DNA of 50,621 bases from an uncultured Oscillospiraceae bacterium (GTDB taxonomy: Bacteria; Bacillota; Clostridia; Oscillospirales; Oscillospiraceae): positions 1-50,621 of the forward strand of contig CALWYF010000014.1 in assembly GCA_944385705.1 (NCBI GenBank), in the 5' to 3' direction. Under the pieces are notes generated by a model that worked only from the letters and a program-made list of their open reading frames with translations, searched no databases and was not told where the DNA came from. The position numbers and the translations under genes are program-made. Positions 34,516 through 43,124 of the stretch are shown in pieces (positions within the stretch are counted from its first letter, which is position 1; each line of letters opens with the position of its first letter).

Positions 34516-35949
34516 ATGGATTCGATTTGGAGCAAGACCTGTGAAATACCGGGCAGGGAGCCGCTGAGAGGGGAGCTGAAGACCCGGGCGGTGGTCATAG
34601 GGGCAGGCATGGCCGGGGTGCTAATAGCCTCAGCCCTACAGGAGGCGGGCATAAAGACGGCGGTTCTGGAGGCAGACAGAATTGCCGGGGGCCAGAGCCG
34701 GAACACCACGGCCAAAATAACGGCTCAGCACGGTCTTATATACCGGCGGCTCATGGACGATTTTGGCCCGGAGAAAGCCGGACAGTATGCCCGGGCAAAC
34801 CTGCGGGCGGTGGAGACATACCGCCGACTTATACATGAGCGGGGCATAGACTGCGATTTCCAGGAGCAAAGGGCCTATCTGTACGGCGATTCCCGGAATC
34901 AGCTGGAGGCGGAGGCCGCTGCAGCCAGAACCCTGGGGCTGCCTGCCGCCTTTGTGGAGGCGCCGGAGCTGCCGATCTCCGCTGCCGGGGCGGTGGCCTT
35001 CAGCGGTCAGGGACAGTTCCACCCCCTGAAATTCATCAGGGCCATGGCAAAAGGTCTGGAAATATACGAGCACAGCCCGGTAAAGGAGATAGACGGAAAC
35101 AGACTCACCTGTCCCGAGGGCAGGGTGGAGGCGGAACACATTATATTTGCCTGCCACTATCCCTTCGTTAATTTCCCGGGAATGTACTTTGCCAGGATGC
35201 ACCAGGAACGCTCCTATGTTCTGGCTCTGGAAGTGGAAAGACCCCTGGACGGAATGTGGATATCCGCAGAGGAGGGGGGATACTCCCTGAGAAATTACGG
35301 CGGGCTGCAGTTTATCGGGGGAGAAAACCACAGGACCGGAGAGAACCGGGAGGGAGGCCGCTATGACTGGCTGCGCCGCAAGGCGGAGGAGCTGTTCCCC
35401 GGCAGCCGGGAGGCAGCCCATTGGTCGGCCCAGGACTGCATGAGCGCCGATGGCATACCCTATATAGGGCGCTTCTCCCAGGAGAGGCCAGGCTGGTATG
35501 TGGCCACAGGCTTCAACAAATGGGGCATGAGCAGCTCCATGGTCTCGGCAATGCTGATAAGGGACATGATACTGGGAAAAGAAAACAGCGACGGGGAAGT
35601 GTTCGACCCCGGGCGCTTTGATGTGGAGACGCTGAGCGCCGTTGTAGCGGAGGGAGCCCAGGCGGTAAAGGGCCTTACAAAGCGCTTTTTCCAGATACCC
35701 TCGGAAGCTGCGGCGGAAATAGCCCCAGGCCAGGGAGGCATAGTTTTCCTTAAAGGCGAGAAGCTGGGAGCTTACAGGGACAAGGAGGGAAAGCTCCACG
35801 CCGTGGATATACGCTGTCCCCATCTGGGCTGCCAGCTGGAATGGAACAGCGACGAACTCAGCTGGGACTGTCCATGCCACGGCTCCCGCTTTGACGCTTA
35901 CGGAAAACTCATATCAGGCCCCGCTCAGGAGAACATCGCCGGAAAATGA
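34516..35949 (+). CDS. FAD-dependent oxidoreductase (DAO family) with C-terminal Rieske domain
   Basis: A 477-residue fusion protein. Residues about 22-370 form a DAO-type flavoprotein with the dinucleotide motif VVIGAGMAGVLIASAL, GGQSRNTTAKITAQHG and a C-terminal flavin-contact segment YVATGFNKWGMSSSM. Residues about 395-477 are a Rieske [2Fe-2S] domain with CPHLGC and CPCHGS. Such fusions move electrons between flavin and the iron-sulfur centre; the substrate is unknown. It has its own ribosome binding site (AAGGAGAG) and is separated from the hydrogenase operon by a terminator. Confidence 0.9.
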   Translation: MDSIWSKTCEIPGREPLRGELKTRAVVIGAGMAGVLIASALQEAGIKTAVLEADRIAGGQSRNTTAKITAQHGLIYRRLMDDFGPEKAGQYARANLRAVETYRRLIHERGIDCDFQEQRAYLYGDSRNQLEAEAAAARTLGLPAAFVEAPELPISAAGAVAFSGQGQFHPLKFIRAMAKGLEIYEHSPVKEIDGNRLTCPEGRVEAEHIIFACHYPFVNFPGMYFARMHQERSYVLALEVERPLDGMWISAEEGGYSLRNYGGLQFIGGENHRTGENREGGRYDWLRRKAEELFPGSREAAHWSAQDCMSADGIPYIGRFSQERPGWYVATGFNKWGMSSSMVSAMLIRDMILGKENSDGEVFDPGRFDVETLSAVVAEGAQAVKGLTKRFFQIPSEAAAEIAPGQGGIVFLKGEKLGAYRDKEGKLHAVDIRCPHLGCQLEWNSDELSWDCPCHGSRFDAYGKLISGPAQENIAGK

Positions 35950-35974
35950 GAGCCGTAAGATGAGACGGACAATT

Positions 35975-36004
35975 AAAAAACAGCCGGGCCTGAGAGCCCG
36001 GCTG
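35975..36004 (-). terminator. Terminator of the serine operon
   Basis: Read on the minus strand, a perfect 9-bp stem (36004-35996 with 35989-35981), 6-base loop and T6 (35980-35975), about 100 bases after the sdaAA stop. It also lies just after the convergent Rieske-fusion gene. Confidence 0.82.
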
Positions 36005-36009
36005 AGACT

Positions 36010-36067
36010 GTCGAAAAAGCCTGGTAAGACTTTTTTGACAAGTTGAGGGGGCGGTTTGACCGCCCCC
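36010..36067. repeat. Paired hairpins related to the livJ-livH element
   Basis: An imperfect hairpin (GTCgAAAAAG with CTTTTTTGAC, 36010-36039) is followed by a perfect 9-bp hairpin (GGGGGCGGT 36047-36055 with ACCGCCCCC 36059-36067). The order, and the shared TTTTGACAAG(C/T)TG block, resemble the double hairpin at 8584-8658, suggesting a dispersed intergenic repeat family. Confidence 0.5.
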
Positions 36068-36106
36068 CTTAGTCATAAATTCATATGGGATATGAGCTTG
36101 AGCAGC

Positions 36107-36970
36107 TCAGTGTTTGCAAAGGGCACAGGCGCTGGGGGCGGCGGCACAGCCGCCCAGAGCGGTCTCCTTCAGTTCACATGGGAGACTGCGGCCCACCTTA
36201 TACATGACGGCAAGCATTTCATCGAAGGGAATGAGCTGGCGTATGCCGCTCAGGGAAAGCTCGGCGGCCACCAGGGCATTTGCCACACCGGCGGCATTCC
36301 GGTTCTGGCAGGGATACTCCACAAGACCGCCCACCGGATCGCACACCAGGCCCAGCATGTTCATCATCACGGTGGAAGCGGCATCCAGACACTGCTCCGG
36401 ACGGCCGCCCATGAGCTCCACGGCGGCGGAGGCGGCCATGGCGGAGGCCACGCCCACCTCGGCCTGACAGCCGCCTACGGCCCCGGCCACGGTGGCATTG
36501 CGCATGGCCAGGTAGCCTATGGCGCCTGCGTTCAGCAGACCCTCCAGCAGACGCTCGTCGGAAATGCTGTATTCCTCCTGGAGAGCCAGAAGCAGTCCCG
36601 GCACCACGCCGGAGGCGCCGGCGGTGGGAGCCGCTACAATGAGGCCCATGGAGGCGTTGACCTCCAGCACCGCCATGGCATAGGTTACGGCTTTTTGAAG
36701 CACAGCGCCGCATATGCTCTTACCCGCCTGCCTGTGGGCGGACAGAAGCTGGGCCTGACCTCCTATGAGTCCGCCCATGGAGCGAACGGTCTTGGTAAGG
36801 GGTATGGTGGCCGATGAGCGCATGATGGAAAGAGCCTTGTCCATGCGCTGCATTACGGTCTGGGTATCGGTCTCTGCCAGGGAACACTCCCGAAGCAGCA
36901 TTATCCGGGAGATGGGGACGGACTCACGGCGGCATAGGCTGAGCAGTTCTTCTGCATTTTTAAAATCCAT
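36107..36970 (-). CDS. sdaAA: L-serine ammonia-lyase, iron-sulfur-dependent, alpha subunit
   Basis: A 287-residue catalytic subunit of the two-chain [4Fe-4S] serine dehydratase, which converts L-serine to pyruvate and ammonia. Landmarks are PTAGASGVVPGLLLALQE, GAVGGCQAEVGVASAMAAS and LVCDPVGGLVEYPCQNRNA, which contribute cluster cysteines and the active site. It is 13 bases downstream of the beta subunit gene and ends at the terminator at 35975-36004. It is oxygen sensitive, consistent with a strict anaerobe. Confidence 0.95.
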   Translation of the reverse strand: MDFKNAEELLSLCRRESVPISRIMLLRECSLAETDTQTVMQRMDKALSIMRSSATIPLTKTVRSMGGLIGGQAQLLSAHRQAGKSICGAVLQKAVTYAMAVLEVNASMGLIVAAPTAGASGVVPGLLLALQEEYSISDERLLEGLLNAGAIGYLAMRNATVAGAVGGCQAEVGVASAMAASAAVELMGGRPEQCLDAASTVMMNMLGLVCDPVGGLVEYPCQNRNAAGVANALVAAELSLSGIRQLIPFDEMLAVMYKVGRSLPCELKETALGGCAAAPSACALCKH

Positions 36971-36983
36971 TTAGGCTCCCTCC

Positions 36984-37652
36984 TTAGGGCTGGACTATCA
37001 TCACATCGTGGATATAGGGATTGGTTTTAAGCTGCTCAGGGATACCCTCCGGCAAAGTGCCGTCGGATTCTATTATGCTGTAGGCAATATCTCCCTTGGC
37101 CTCCCGGGACAGACGCATAAAGGCAATGTTCACGTTCCTGTCGCTGAGGACCTTGGTGATATGGGCCACAACTCCCGGCTTGTCCTGGTGGATGGCGATG
37201 ACTGCGGCATATTCGCCGGTGAAGTCCACCGGAACTCCGTCAATGGCCACTATGCGCACCTTGCCGCCACCAAGAGACTCGCCCCGGACGGTCATCACCT
37301 GACCCAGGGTATTTTCCATGCGTATATCCACAGTGTTTGGATGGACGTCCGTTTCGGTCCTGTTCGGCGTAAAGCTATATTCAAGCCCCCGCTGCCGGGC
37401 TATGTTGAAAGAATCCCGGATATTCAGGTCGTCGGGAGTAAAACCCAGTATGCCTCCCAGCAGAGCCCGGTCTGTGCCGTGGCCCTGGTAGGTCCTGGCA
37501 AAGGAACCGTACAGGGTGAAGTCGGCCCGCTTCAGGGGGGCAGGAATAAGCTTATGGGCCAGATGGGCAATGAGAGCCGCTCCGGCGGTATGGGAGCTGG
37601 AGGGGCCGATCATATTGGGACCAAGAACATCAAACACGCTGATAAAAGACAT
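36984..37652 (-). CDS. sdaAB: L-serine ammonia-lyase, iron-sulfur-dependent, beta subunit
   Basis: A 222-residue regulatory/assembly subunit. The N-terminal serine dehydratase beta domain has SVFDVLGPNMIGPSSSHTAGA; a C-terminal ACT domain follows (about residues 148-222, VIAIHQDKPGVVAHI). It pairs with the alpha subunit encoded 13 bases downstream. The symporter gene lies 11 bases upstream, so uptake and deamination of serine are produced together. Confidence 0.95.
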   Translation of the reverse strand: MSFISVFDVLGPNMIGPSSSHTAGAALIAHLAHKLIPAPLKRADFTLYGSFARTYQGHGTDRALLGGILGFTPDDLNIRDSFNIARQRGLEYSFTPNRTETDVHPNTVDIRMENTLGQVMTVRGESLGGGKVRIVAIDGVPVDFTGEYAAVIAIHQDKPGVVAHITKVLSDRNVNIAFMRLSREAKGDIAYSIIESDGTLPEGIPEQLKTNPYIHDVMIVQP

Positions 37653-37663
37653 TTCCTTACTCC

Positions 37664-38884
37664 TTAAACTTCAAGGGAATCCTTTATGATGAACTTACGG
37701 TAGACTGTATCCACAATAACGCCGATGGCGTTATCCCCGGACACATTGCAGGCGGTGCCGAAGGAGTCCTGAGTGATATACAGGGCTACCATGATGGCGC
37801 AGATGGGGCCGTTCACGTCCCCGGCCTCAGCTCCGAAGATCATGTACAGGAAGGGGAGGGCCGTCATGATGGAGCCGCCGGGTGCTCCGGGGGAGGCAAC
37901 CATGGCTATGCCCAGGGTCATGATAAAGGGCACCACCGTGGCGGGGCCTATGGGCAGCTGATACATCAGGCACACCGCAGTGGCGCAGGAGGTGATGGTT
38001 ATCATGGAGCCGGCCATATGTATATTGGCGCAGAGAGGCACCACAAAATTACGGATCTCTTCGCTGATGCCGTCCTTCTCGGCGCACTTGAGATTCACGG
38101 GGATGGTTGCGGCGGAGGACTGGGTGCCGACGGCAGTGGCATAGCCGGGGATCTGATTTCGGATGAGGACAAAGGGATTCTTCCCGGACACTGCCCCAGC
38201 TACAAGAAACTGGATGAGAATGTATACCAGGTGCATGAGAATCACCACCAGGAAAACCTTCCAGAGAATGCTGAGAATGGCAAAGGTCTTGCCGGAATAG
38301 GTCATGTTGGTGAAGGTACCGCAGATATACAGGGGCAGCAGAGGGATGATAACGGTTTGGAGCACCTTGTCAATAATGGCGGAGAAATCCTTTACGGCCA
38401 TATACAGGGTGTCGCTGATAGTCTTTCCCCGCATCCCGGACAGGCAAAGGCCCAGGACAAAGGCCAGAACCACGGCGGACAGAGTATCCAGCAGTGGGGG
38501 AATGGATATTGAGAAATACCCGGACAGGGACAGCTCCGCAGTCTCGGCAATGCGCTCCATGGCCCCCTGGCTCATAAAGGAGGGGAAGAGGGTGGAGGAA
38601 ATGAGATATGAGGCAGAGCCTGCCACCAGAGTGGAGAAGTATGACAGGGCCAGGGTTATTACCAGAAGTTTTCCCGCACCCATGCGCAGGTCGGCAATGC
38701 CCATGGTCACATAGGCCAGGATCATCAGGGGGATGATGAAGGACAGAAAGCTGCTGAACAGGGAAGAACAGGTCACCACTATTTTGCTGAACCACTCAGG
38801 CATAAAGGCTCCGAACAGTATGCCCAGAAGGATGGCCGCAATAAGTTTAGGGATAAGGCCGATTTTCAGTCTTCTCTTTTCCAT
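37664..38884 (-). CDS. Dicarboxylate/amino acid:cation symporter (DAACS), probable serine uptake
   Basis: A 406-residue glutamate-transporter-fold symporter. Conserved substrate and ion-site segments are GTQSSAATIPVNLKCAE (the serine-rich hairpin), NIHMAGSMITITSCATAV and ACNVSGDNAIG. Family members carry glutamate, dicarboxylates or neutral amino acids; its position as first gene of an operon with sdaAB and sdaAA makes serine the likely substrate (inference). ATG 38884 has AAGGAGAA upstream. Confidence 0.9.
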   Translation of the reverse strand: MEKRRLKIGLIPKLIAAILLGILFGAFMPEWFSKIVVTCSSLFSSFLSFIIPLMILAYVTMGIADLRMGAGKLLVITLALSYFSTLVAGSASYLISSTLFPSFMSQGAMERIAETAELSLSGYFSISIPPLLDTLSAVVLAFVLGLCLSGMRGKTISDTLYMAVKDFSAIIDKVLQTVIIPLLPLYICGTFTNMTYSGKTFAILSILWKVFLVVILMHLVYILIQFLVAGAVSGKNPFVLIRNQIPGYATAVGTQSSAATIPVNLKCAEKDGISEEIRNFVVPLCANIHMAGSMITITSCATAVCLMYQLPIGPATVVPFIMTLGIAMVASPGAPGGSIMTALPFLYMIFGAEAGDVNGPICAIMVALYITQDSFGTACNVSGDNAIGVIVDTVYRKFIIKDSLEV

Positions 38885-38945
38885 TTGAATTCTCCTTATA
38901 TTTTATCTCTTTCACGGGATTTTAAGACGGCTCTTCAGCCTGACT

Positions 38946-38974
38946 AATATAACATCACTGGGAAATTAAAGCAA
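38946..38974 (-). promoter_or_regulatory. Possible promoter of the serine operon
   Basis: On the minus strand, TTGCTT (38974-38969), 17 bases, TATATT (38951-38946), about 60 bases before the symporter start. Confidence 0.5.
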
Positions 38975-39736
38975 ACATAAATTCTCCCGAACGGGGAGCA
39001 ACGGAGCCTATACATGAAAAATGCCAAATCCAGCCTTAGCCGGACTGCCTCCACAGAGCGGACGGAAAATAAAATCCCAATGACAACAGTAAACTGAGGC
39101 CCCGGCTCCTATGGCATGGTTGCGGCTTTACTGAAGCGGGGAGCGTCCTCTGACCCCGGGGCTGAAGCCCGACGGTTTGACTATGGGCCTTGCTGTTTTT
39201 GATGGGGCCTTTTAGGCGCTATACCGGCCACTATATACTGACGGTCAGACTATAGACAAGCCTCAGCCCCGGCTGGAGCTGTCCCTTGGACTCTGGTCCA
39301 TAAAGTACATTTTCAGGACAGCAACATAACAGAGAAGCTTAGAGACAATGTAAGTACTGTATCAGGGGTATTGCTGCAAGTGGGCAAAAGCCCGCGCATG
39401 TACGGAAAGCTTTGCCGGAAATCAAAACCGAATACGGGGAGAAGTATCCCAAATTTACTGTGAATGAATCCTTTTCGGTATCAGGGAAGCCCAAGAGCAA
39501 TGACAAATTTATAAAAACAGCAGGAATGTGTTTGTACAATACGCTGATAAATGTATATTCGCATGACATTTAATTGGCAAAGCTTTGGATAATTTCTATA
39601 ATTAAATTGTAAATAGAGGCGGTTTTTTTGTATCTCTTTCCGACTTCCCGGCCTGCTCCAGGGCATAAAAGACTGTAACTTCGGTATATGACAGCGTAAG
39701 GGTAATTTGACGAGAATGGGGGGAGCAACAAACAAA
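38975..39736. other. Gene-poor 760-base region
   Basis: No intact gene can be supported. On the plus strand a frame at about 39404-39571 reads like a coding remnant (ALPEIKTEYGEKYPKF, then VNESFSVSGKPKSND and a stop) but has no start signal and matches nothing I recognise. The upstream part (38975-39330) shows short imperfect inverted repeats but no reading frame. The region may hold a decayed gene plus the promoter for the following dehydratase pair. Confidence 0.4.
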
Positions 39737-40801
39737 ATGAGGGAGCTTAAACATTTGACATACTTTGAAAACCTTTTGCAGCAAGCCAACAATGCGCTGA
39801 TAGTACAGGCCAAAAAGGAAGGACGGATATGTGTAGCCTATCCCTGCGAGAATGTGCCGGAACCCCTGCTGAATCTGGACCGGGCCTTCTCCATACGCTT
39901 ATTTGCGCCCAACACCGGCTCTATGGACATTGCCACCTATTACATGACCAACCTGCTGTGCGAGCCCAGCAGAGCCCTGCTGGAGAGGGCGATAGAGGGG
40001 GGCTTCAACTTTGCGGACTGTGTGATAGCTCCGGACGGCTGCACGATGATGAACCGCTGCGTGGAGAACATGGAGCTGCTGCACACCATGGGAAAAGGCA
40101 ATGAAAAATTCTTTCACCACTACATGGAACTGCCCCTGAAGGGGGACGAAAACGGCATTGAGCTTTGTAAGCTGCAGTGTACAAACCATATCCTTAAGCC
40201 GCTGGCTGAAAACTACGGCATTGATGTTTCCGAACAGTCAATTCGCAAGGCCGTGGAAGAGCACAACCGCATATGCCGCCTTATCCGCGCCATAGGTGAA
40301 TACCGCCGGGAGGAGAGGCCCAGGATAACCGGCTATGAATTCCATGTGCTGACCCTGGCTACCTATGTCTGCCCCAAGTATCTGATCGCAGATAAACTGG
40401 AGGATACCCTGGAAGAACTGAAAAGCCGAGAAGCGGAGGACAAACCCTGGCGGGCCAGAGTGTTGATGGTGGGTTCCGAGGTGGACGACAGCGGACTTAT
40501 AAAGCTTATTGAAGACTGCGGAGCCTATGTCTGCGCAGATCGCTTCTGCTTCGGATCCTTCCCCGGCAGAGACCCCATAGAACTAAACGACAGGGAGGAC
40601 GCCCTGACTCAGATTGCCAGACACTACACCATGGGCTGCCAATGCCCCAGAATGATGAATATGGAGAAGGTCTATGGCCGCAAGCAGTATGTCAACGACC
40701 TGGCCAGGGAATACAAGGCCGACGGTATAATTTATGAGCAGGTAAAGTTCTGCGACCCCTGGGCCTACGAGAGGCTGCTGGGCTCGGTGATGCTCAGGTA
40801 G
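39737..40801 (+). CDS. 2-hydroxyacyl-CoA dehydratase family subunit, truncated by in-frame TAG
   Basis: A 354-residue protein of the HgdB/FldC/BcrB family, whose members bind a [4Fe-4S] cluster for radical dehydration of 2-hydroxyacyl-CoA. Visible landmarks are AYPCENVPEPLL, DCVIAPDGCTMMNRC, MGCQCPRMM and QVKFCDPWAYER. Translation stops at TAG 40799-40801, but the same frame continues for 45 more codons that look like the family C-terminus (see next entry). Start is uncertain: ATG 39737 has GGGGGAG about 12 bases upstream; ATG 39716 and TTG 39707 are alternatives. Activity is doubtful unless the stop is read through or is a sequencing error. Confidence 0.8.
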   Translation: MRELKHLTYFENLLQQANNALIVQAKKEGRICVAYPCENVPEPLLNLDRAFSIRLFAPNTGSMDIATYYMTNLLCEPSRALLERAIEGGFNFADCVIAPDGCTMMNRCVENMELLHTMGKGNEKFFHHYMELPLKGDENGIELCKLQCTNHILKPLAENYGIDVSEQSIRKAVEEHNRICRLIRAIGEYRREERPRITGYEFHVLTLATYVCPKYLIADKLEDTLEELKSREAEDKPWRARVLMVGSEVDDSGLIKLIEDCGAYVCADRFCFGSFPGRDPIELNDREDALTQIARHYTMGCQCPRMMNMEKVYGRKQYVNDLAREYKADGIIYEQVKFCDPWAYERLLGSVMLR

Positions 40802-40939
40802 GATTACGGCTTCCCTGTACTCTCGGTGGACCGCCCCTATAACATATCCGCTTCCGTGGGGCAGATGCGGACCAGAGTCCAGGCCTTTGTGGAGAGCATC
40901 GAAATAAAGAGGATAAAGAGAGGGGAGGGAAAATGGTGA
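40802..40939 (+). pseudogene. C-terminal remainder of the dehydratase subunit beyond the TAG
   Basis: In the same frame as the preceding gene, 45 codons continue to TGA at 40937-40939. They read DYGFPVLSVDRPYNISASVG followed by QMRTRVQAFVESIE, the expected end of HgdB-type subunits (a PVL..D.EY block, then GQ.RTRVQAF.E). The extended frame would overlap the next ATG (40933) by 7 bases, a normal operon junction. One G-to-T change in a GAG codon would explain the stop. Confidence 0.78.
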
Positions 40940-42510
40940 TAAAAAATCCACGGGAGAAAGCGGGCGAAAAGCAATACGGCGTCCTTTTCGACCAGGGCAA
41001 GGTCCGCCGCCGCCGGGAGTGGCGGGGAGTCAAGGACACCTTGTATGACTATACCAGGTGGCTGTATCTGGTGTCCGTGCTGGGACGTTTTGTGGCCGTT
41101 CCCCGCAATGTGAAAGGTATGTTCCGCTACCGCTGGATGGCCAACTATCTGGCGGTCATGCACGGAATGGATAAATTTACCATGGGATTGAGAGACGAGC
41201 CCTTGCGTATCACCCACACCGCAATGAACTTTGTCATCAAGGATGTTACCAAGTCCATTAAGGACTGCTTCCGGGGGGACCGGCGCATAGGCAACGACCA
41301 GAAGTTTTCCTCCCGCTGCGTACTTACCGACGAAAACGCAATGACCGCCTTTATGATGGGCTTTCCAAAGGTGAAAGCCATTTTGCGTGAAGTTCCTACC
41401 ATGTTTGCCGCCAACATATTCAACCAGTATTCCACCACTCACTATCTGGACGTGGCCCAGGAATATGGGCTGCCCGGAGACGTCTGCCCTATGCCTGAGG
41501 CGGAGACGGGCATATGTATAGATGACGACCTCTGCATACTGGGCTGCTGCGCCGTGCAGGTGAATACCACCTGCGACGGCTCCCTTATGGGCAACGGTGT
41601 AATAGCCAAGCGTCTGGAGCGGGAATACGGAATACCCACCTTCCAGCTGGCGGCGCCAATGCGCCACCGGGAGGATGACGTGCAGACCTATGCCGCCGAG
41701 GATATTAAGAAGGCCATCGCCTTTGTGGAGGAACACACAGGCCAGAAATGGGACTGGGATGCCTATTTCAGCTGCGCAAAGCGGGTGAACGATGCCACCC
41801 GGCGCCGCCTGGCCCAGCTGGAAATAAACAGCTCCTGTTATCCTCAGTTTTTCGGCGCCGTCTTCTCACTATACAATGATACCAACTATATGGGTAATTG
41901 CGGCCGCTTCCAGGACTTTGTAAAGATAGACGCAAAGCTGGCAAAGCTGGCGGAGCGGGGTTACAGAAAAAAGACCATGGTCGCCCCGGAATACCGCCAT
42001 CGCTGCGTGGTGTGGGGTGTGCAGCCTCAGTATTGCATAGACATGCTGTACTGGATGCTGCAGTGCTGGGGCGTAGTGCCGCTTACGGACATGCTCTCCA
42101 TGGTAAACACAAGAATGATAGCCGAGGAGGATACGCCGGAAAATCGCCGCCAGGCATATTATGACATGGCCTGGCTCAACGAGAACATGATAATGCGAAA
42201 CCGTACCCACGGCGGATATAAAGTCCTTGTAGACGAGCTGTGGGAGATATGCAGGCAGATGAACGCCGATATGGTCATGATGTGGGAACATATGAGCTGT
42301 AAGGCCCTGGTAGGTATGCACGGGCAGTTTGAGGAACAGGCCCGGCAGCGGGGCATACATCTGGTTTGGGTCTGCCACGATCTTTGCGACCCAAGAGTAT
42401 TTACCCGCCAGTCCATACGGGACCAGTTCAGCAACTACATGCGTACCGTGATGCGGGAAGAGCCTCTGGACCCCACAATAGAGTTCCTGCCTGACGAAAA
42501 CGCCTGGTAA
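40933..42510 (+). CDS. 2-hydroxyacyl-CoA dehydratase family subunit (alpha-like)
   Basis: A 525-residue protein, the likely partner of the interrupted subunit upstream. It is longer than typical HgdA/FldB proteins (about 400-480 residues). It carries many cysteines that could bind a cluster (CILGCCAVQVNTTCDG, INSSCYPQF, MWEHMSCKAL, WVCHDLCDPR). ATG 40933 has GGGGAGGG at 40922-40929. No ATP-dependent activator (HgdC/FldI type) or CoA-transferase is adjacent, so the substrate cannot be inferred and the activator must lie elsewhere. Confidence 0.78.
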   Translation: MVIKNPREKAGEKQYGVLFDQGKVRRRREWRGVKDTLYDYTRWLYLVSVLGRFVAVPRNVKGMFRYRWMANYLAVMHGMDKFTMGLRDEPLRITHTAMNFVIKDVTKSIKDCFRGDRRIGNDQKFSSRCVLTDENAMTAFMMGFPKVKAILREVPTMFAANIFNQYSTTHYLDVAQEYGLPGDVCPMPEAETGICIDDDLCILGCCAVQVNTTCDGSLMGNGVIAKRLEREYGIPTFQLAAPMRHREDDVQTYAAEDIKKAIAFVEEHTGQKWDWDAYFSCAKRVNDATRRRLAQLEINSSCYPQFFGAVFSLYNDTNYMGNCGRFQDFVKIDAKLAKLAERGYRKKTMVAPEYRHRCVVWGVQPQYCIDMLYWMLQCWGVVPLTDMLSMVNTRMIAEEDTPENRRQAYYDMAWLNENMIMRNRTHGGYKVLVDELWEICRQMNADMVMMWEHMSCKALVGMHGQFEEQARQRGIHLVWVCHDLCDPRVFTRQSIRDQFSNYMRTVMREEPLDPTIEFLPDENAW

Positions 42511-42522
42511 GGGGGAGAGACA

Positions 42523-42693
42523 ATGAAAAACATTATTCTGCGTGTTTTGGCCAAGCTGCTGCTGGCCGGCCTCAGCTTCTTTGTTATCACCTTCACCATA
42601 TACTTTTTCAACCTGGATATGAAGGCAACTTCCAAAATTGAACCCCTCCTGCTGAGACACTATGACCGCATTCCCCGAAAGCAGTATCTGTGA
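42523..42693 (+). CDS. Small single-helix membrane protein
   Basis: A 56-residue ORF starting at ATG 42523 behind GGGGGAGAG, 12 bases after the dehydratase subunit stop. A short basic N-terminus leads to one hydrophobic helix (about residues 9-29, LAKLLLAGLSFFVITFTIYF) and a charged tail rich in Arg and Lys. I recognise no family. Position and ribosome binding site suggest co-expression with the dehydratase pair. Confidence 0.6.
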   Translation: MKNIILRVLAKLLLAGLSFFVITFTIYFFNLDMKATSKIEPLLLRHYDRIPRKQYL

Positions 42694-43047
42694 GCCGGCT
42701 GGGGCAGTATTGCCGGCAAAAGAGGAAAGGGACGAAACCAAAGGCCGGGATATAAAACGGGTGGCGGCACAAGCCATATGAGGGCAGAATATTGGCCACA
42801 CCTTGAGGACCAGTGAAAAGGGCTGCCGGGGACTGCCCAAAGTTTTGTATAAAGCTCCTGAGCAGTGCAGAACAGAAGCGCCGATCAGGAGCTTTAACTT
42901 ATGCCGGAGAAAATCACACCTCGGAGAGAAAATCGCCCGGCAATGAATAGTCTTGAGCTGTTGTAAAGGGCAAACATCGGCGGCATGGATGTCATTGAAA
43001 ATACGCTCAAAACTACATGAGTCTTTAGCACGGTAAATAAAAAAATC
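42694..43047. other. Non-coding region after the dehydratase genes
   Basis: No gene seen. A perfect 12-bp inverted repeat (TAAAGCTCCTGA 42850-42861 with TCAGGAGCTTTA 42885-42896) with a 23-base loop is the best candidate for a transcription end, though no T-run follows. A small GCCGGC/GCCGGC hairpin lies right after the small membrane protein gene (42694-42717). Confidence 0.5.
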
Positions 43048-43076
43048 TTGCGGCCTGAGCTGTAGTTTGCTATACT
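43048..43076 (+). promoter_or_regulatory. Promoter for the beta-helix lipoprotein
   Basis: TTGCGG (43048-43053), 17 bases, TATACT (43071-43076), about 35 bases before the ribosome binding site GGGAGGAA of the lipoprotein gene. Confidence 0.65.
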
Positions 43077-43124
43077 TTTCCCATCGGTACTCAAAAGAAT
43101 CTTAAATACGGGAGGAATGTTGTT

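Noticed and set aside
40799..40801. TAG as a pyrrolysine codon
   Set aside because: Nothing in the window supports a Pyl system, and the family does not use Pyl as far as I know. A GAG-to-TAG change is simpler. It is kept only as an option to test.
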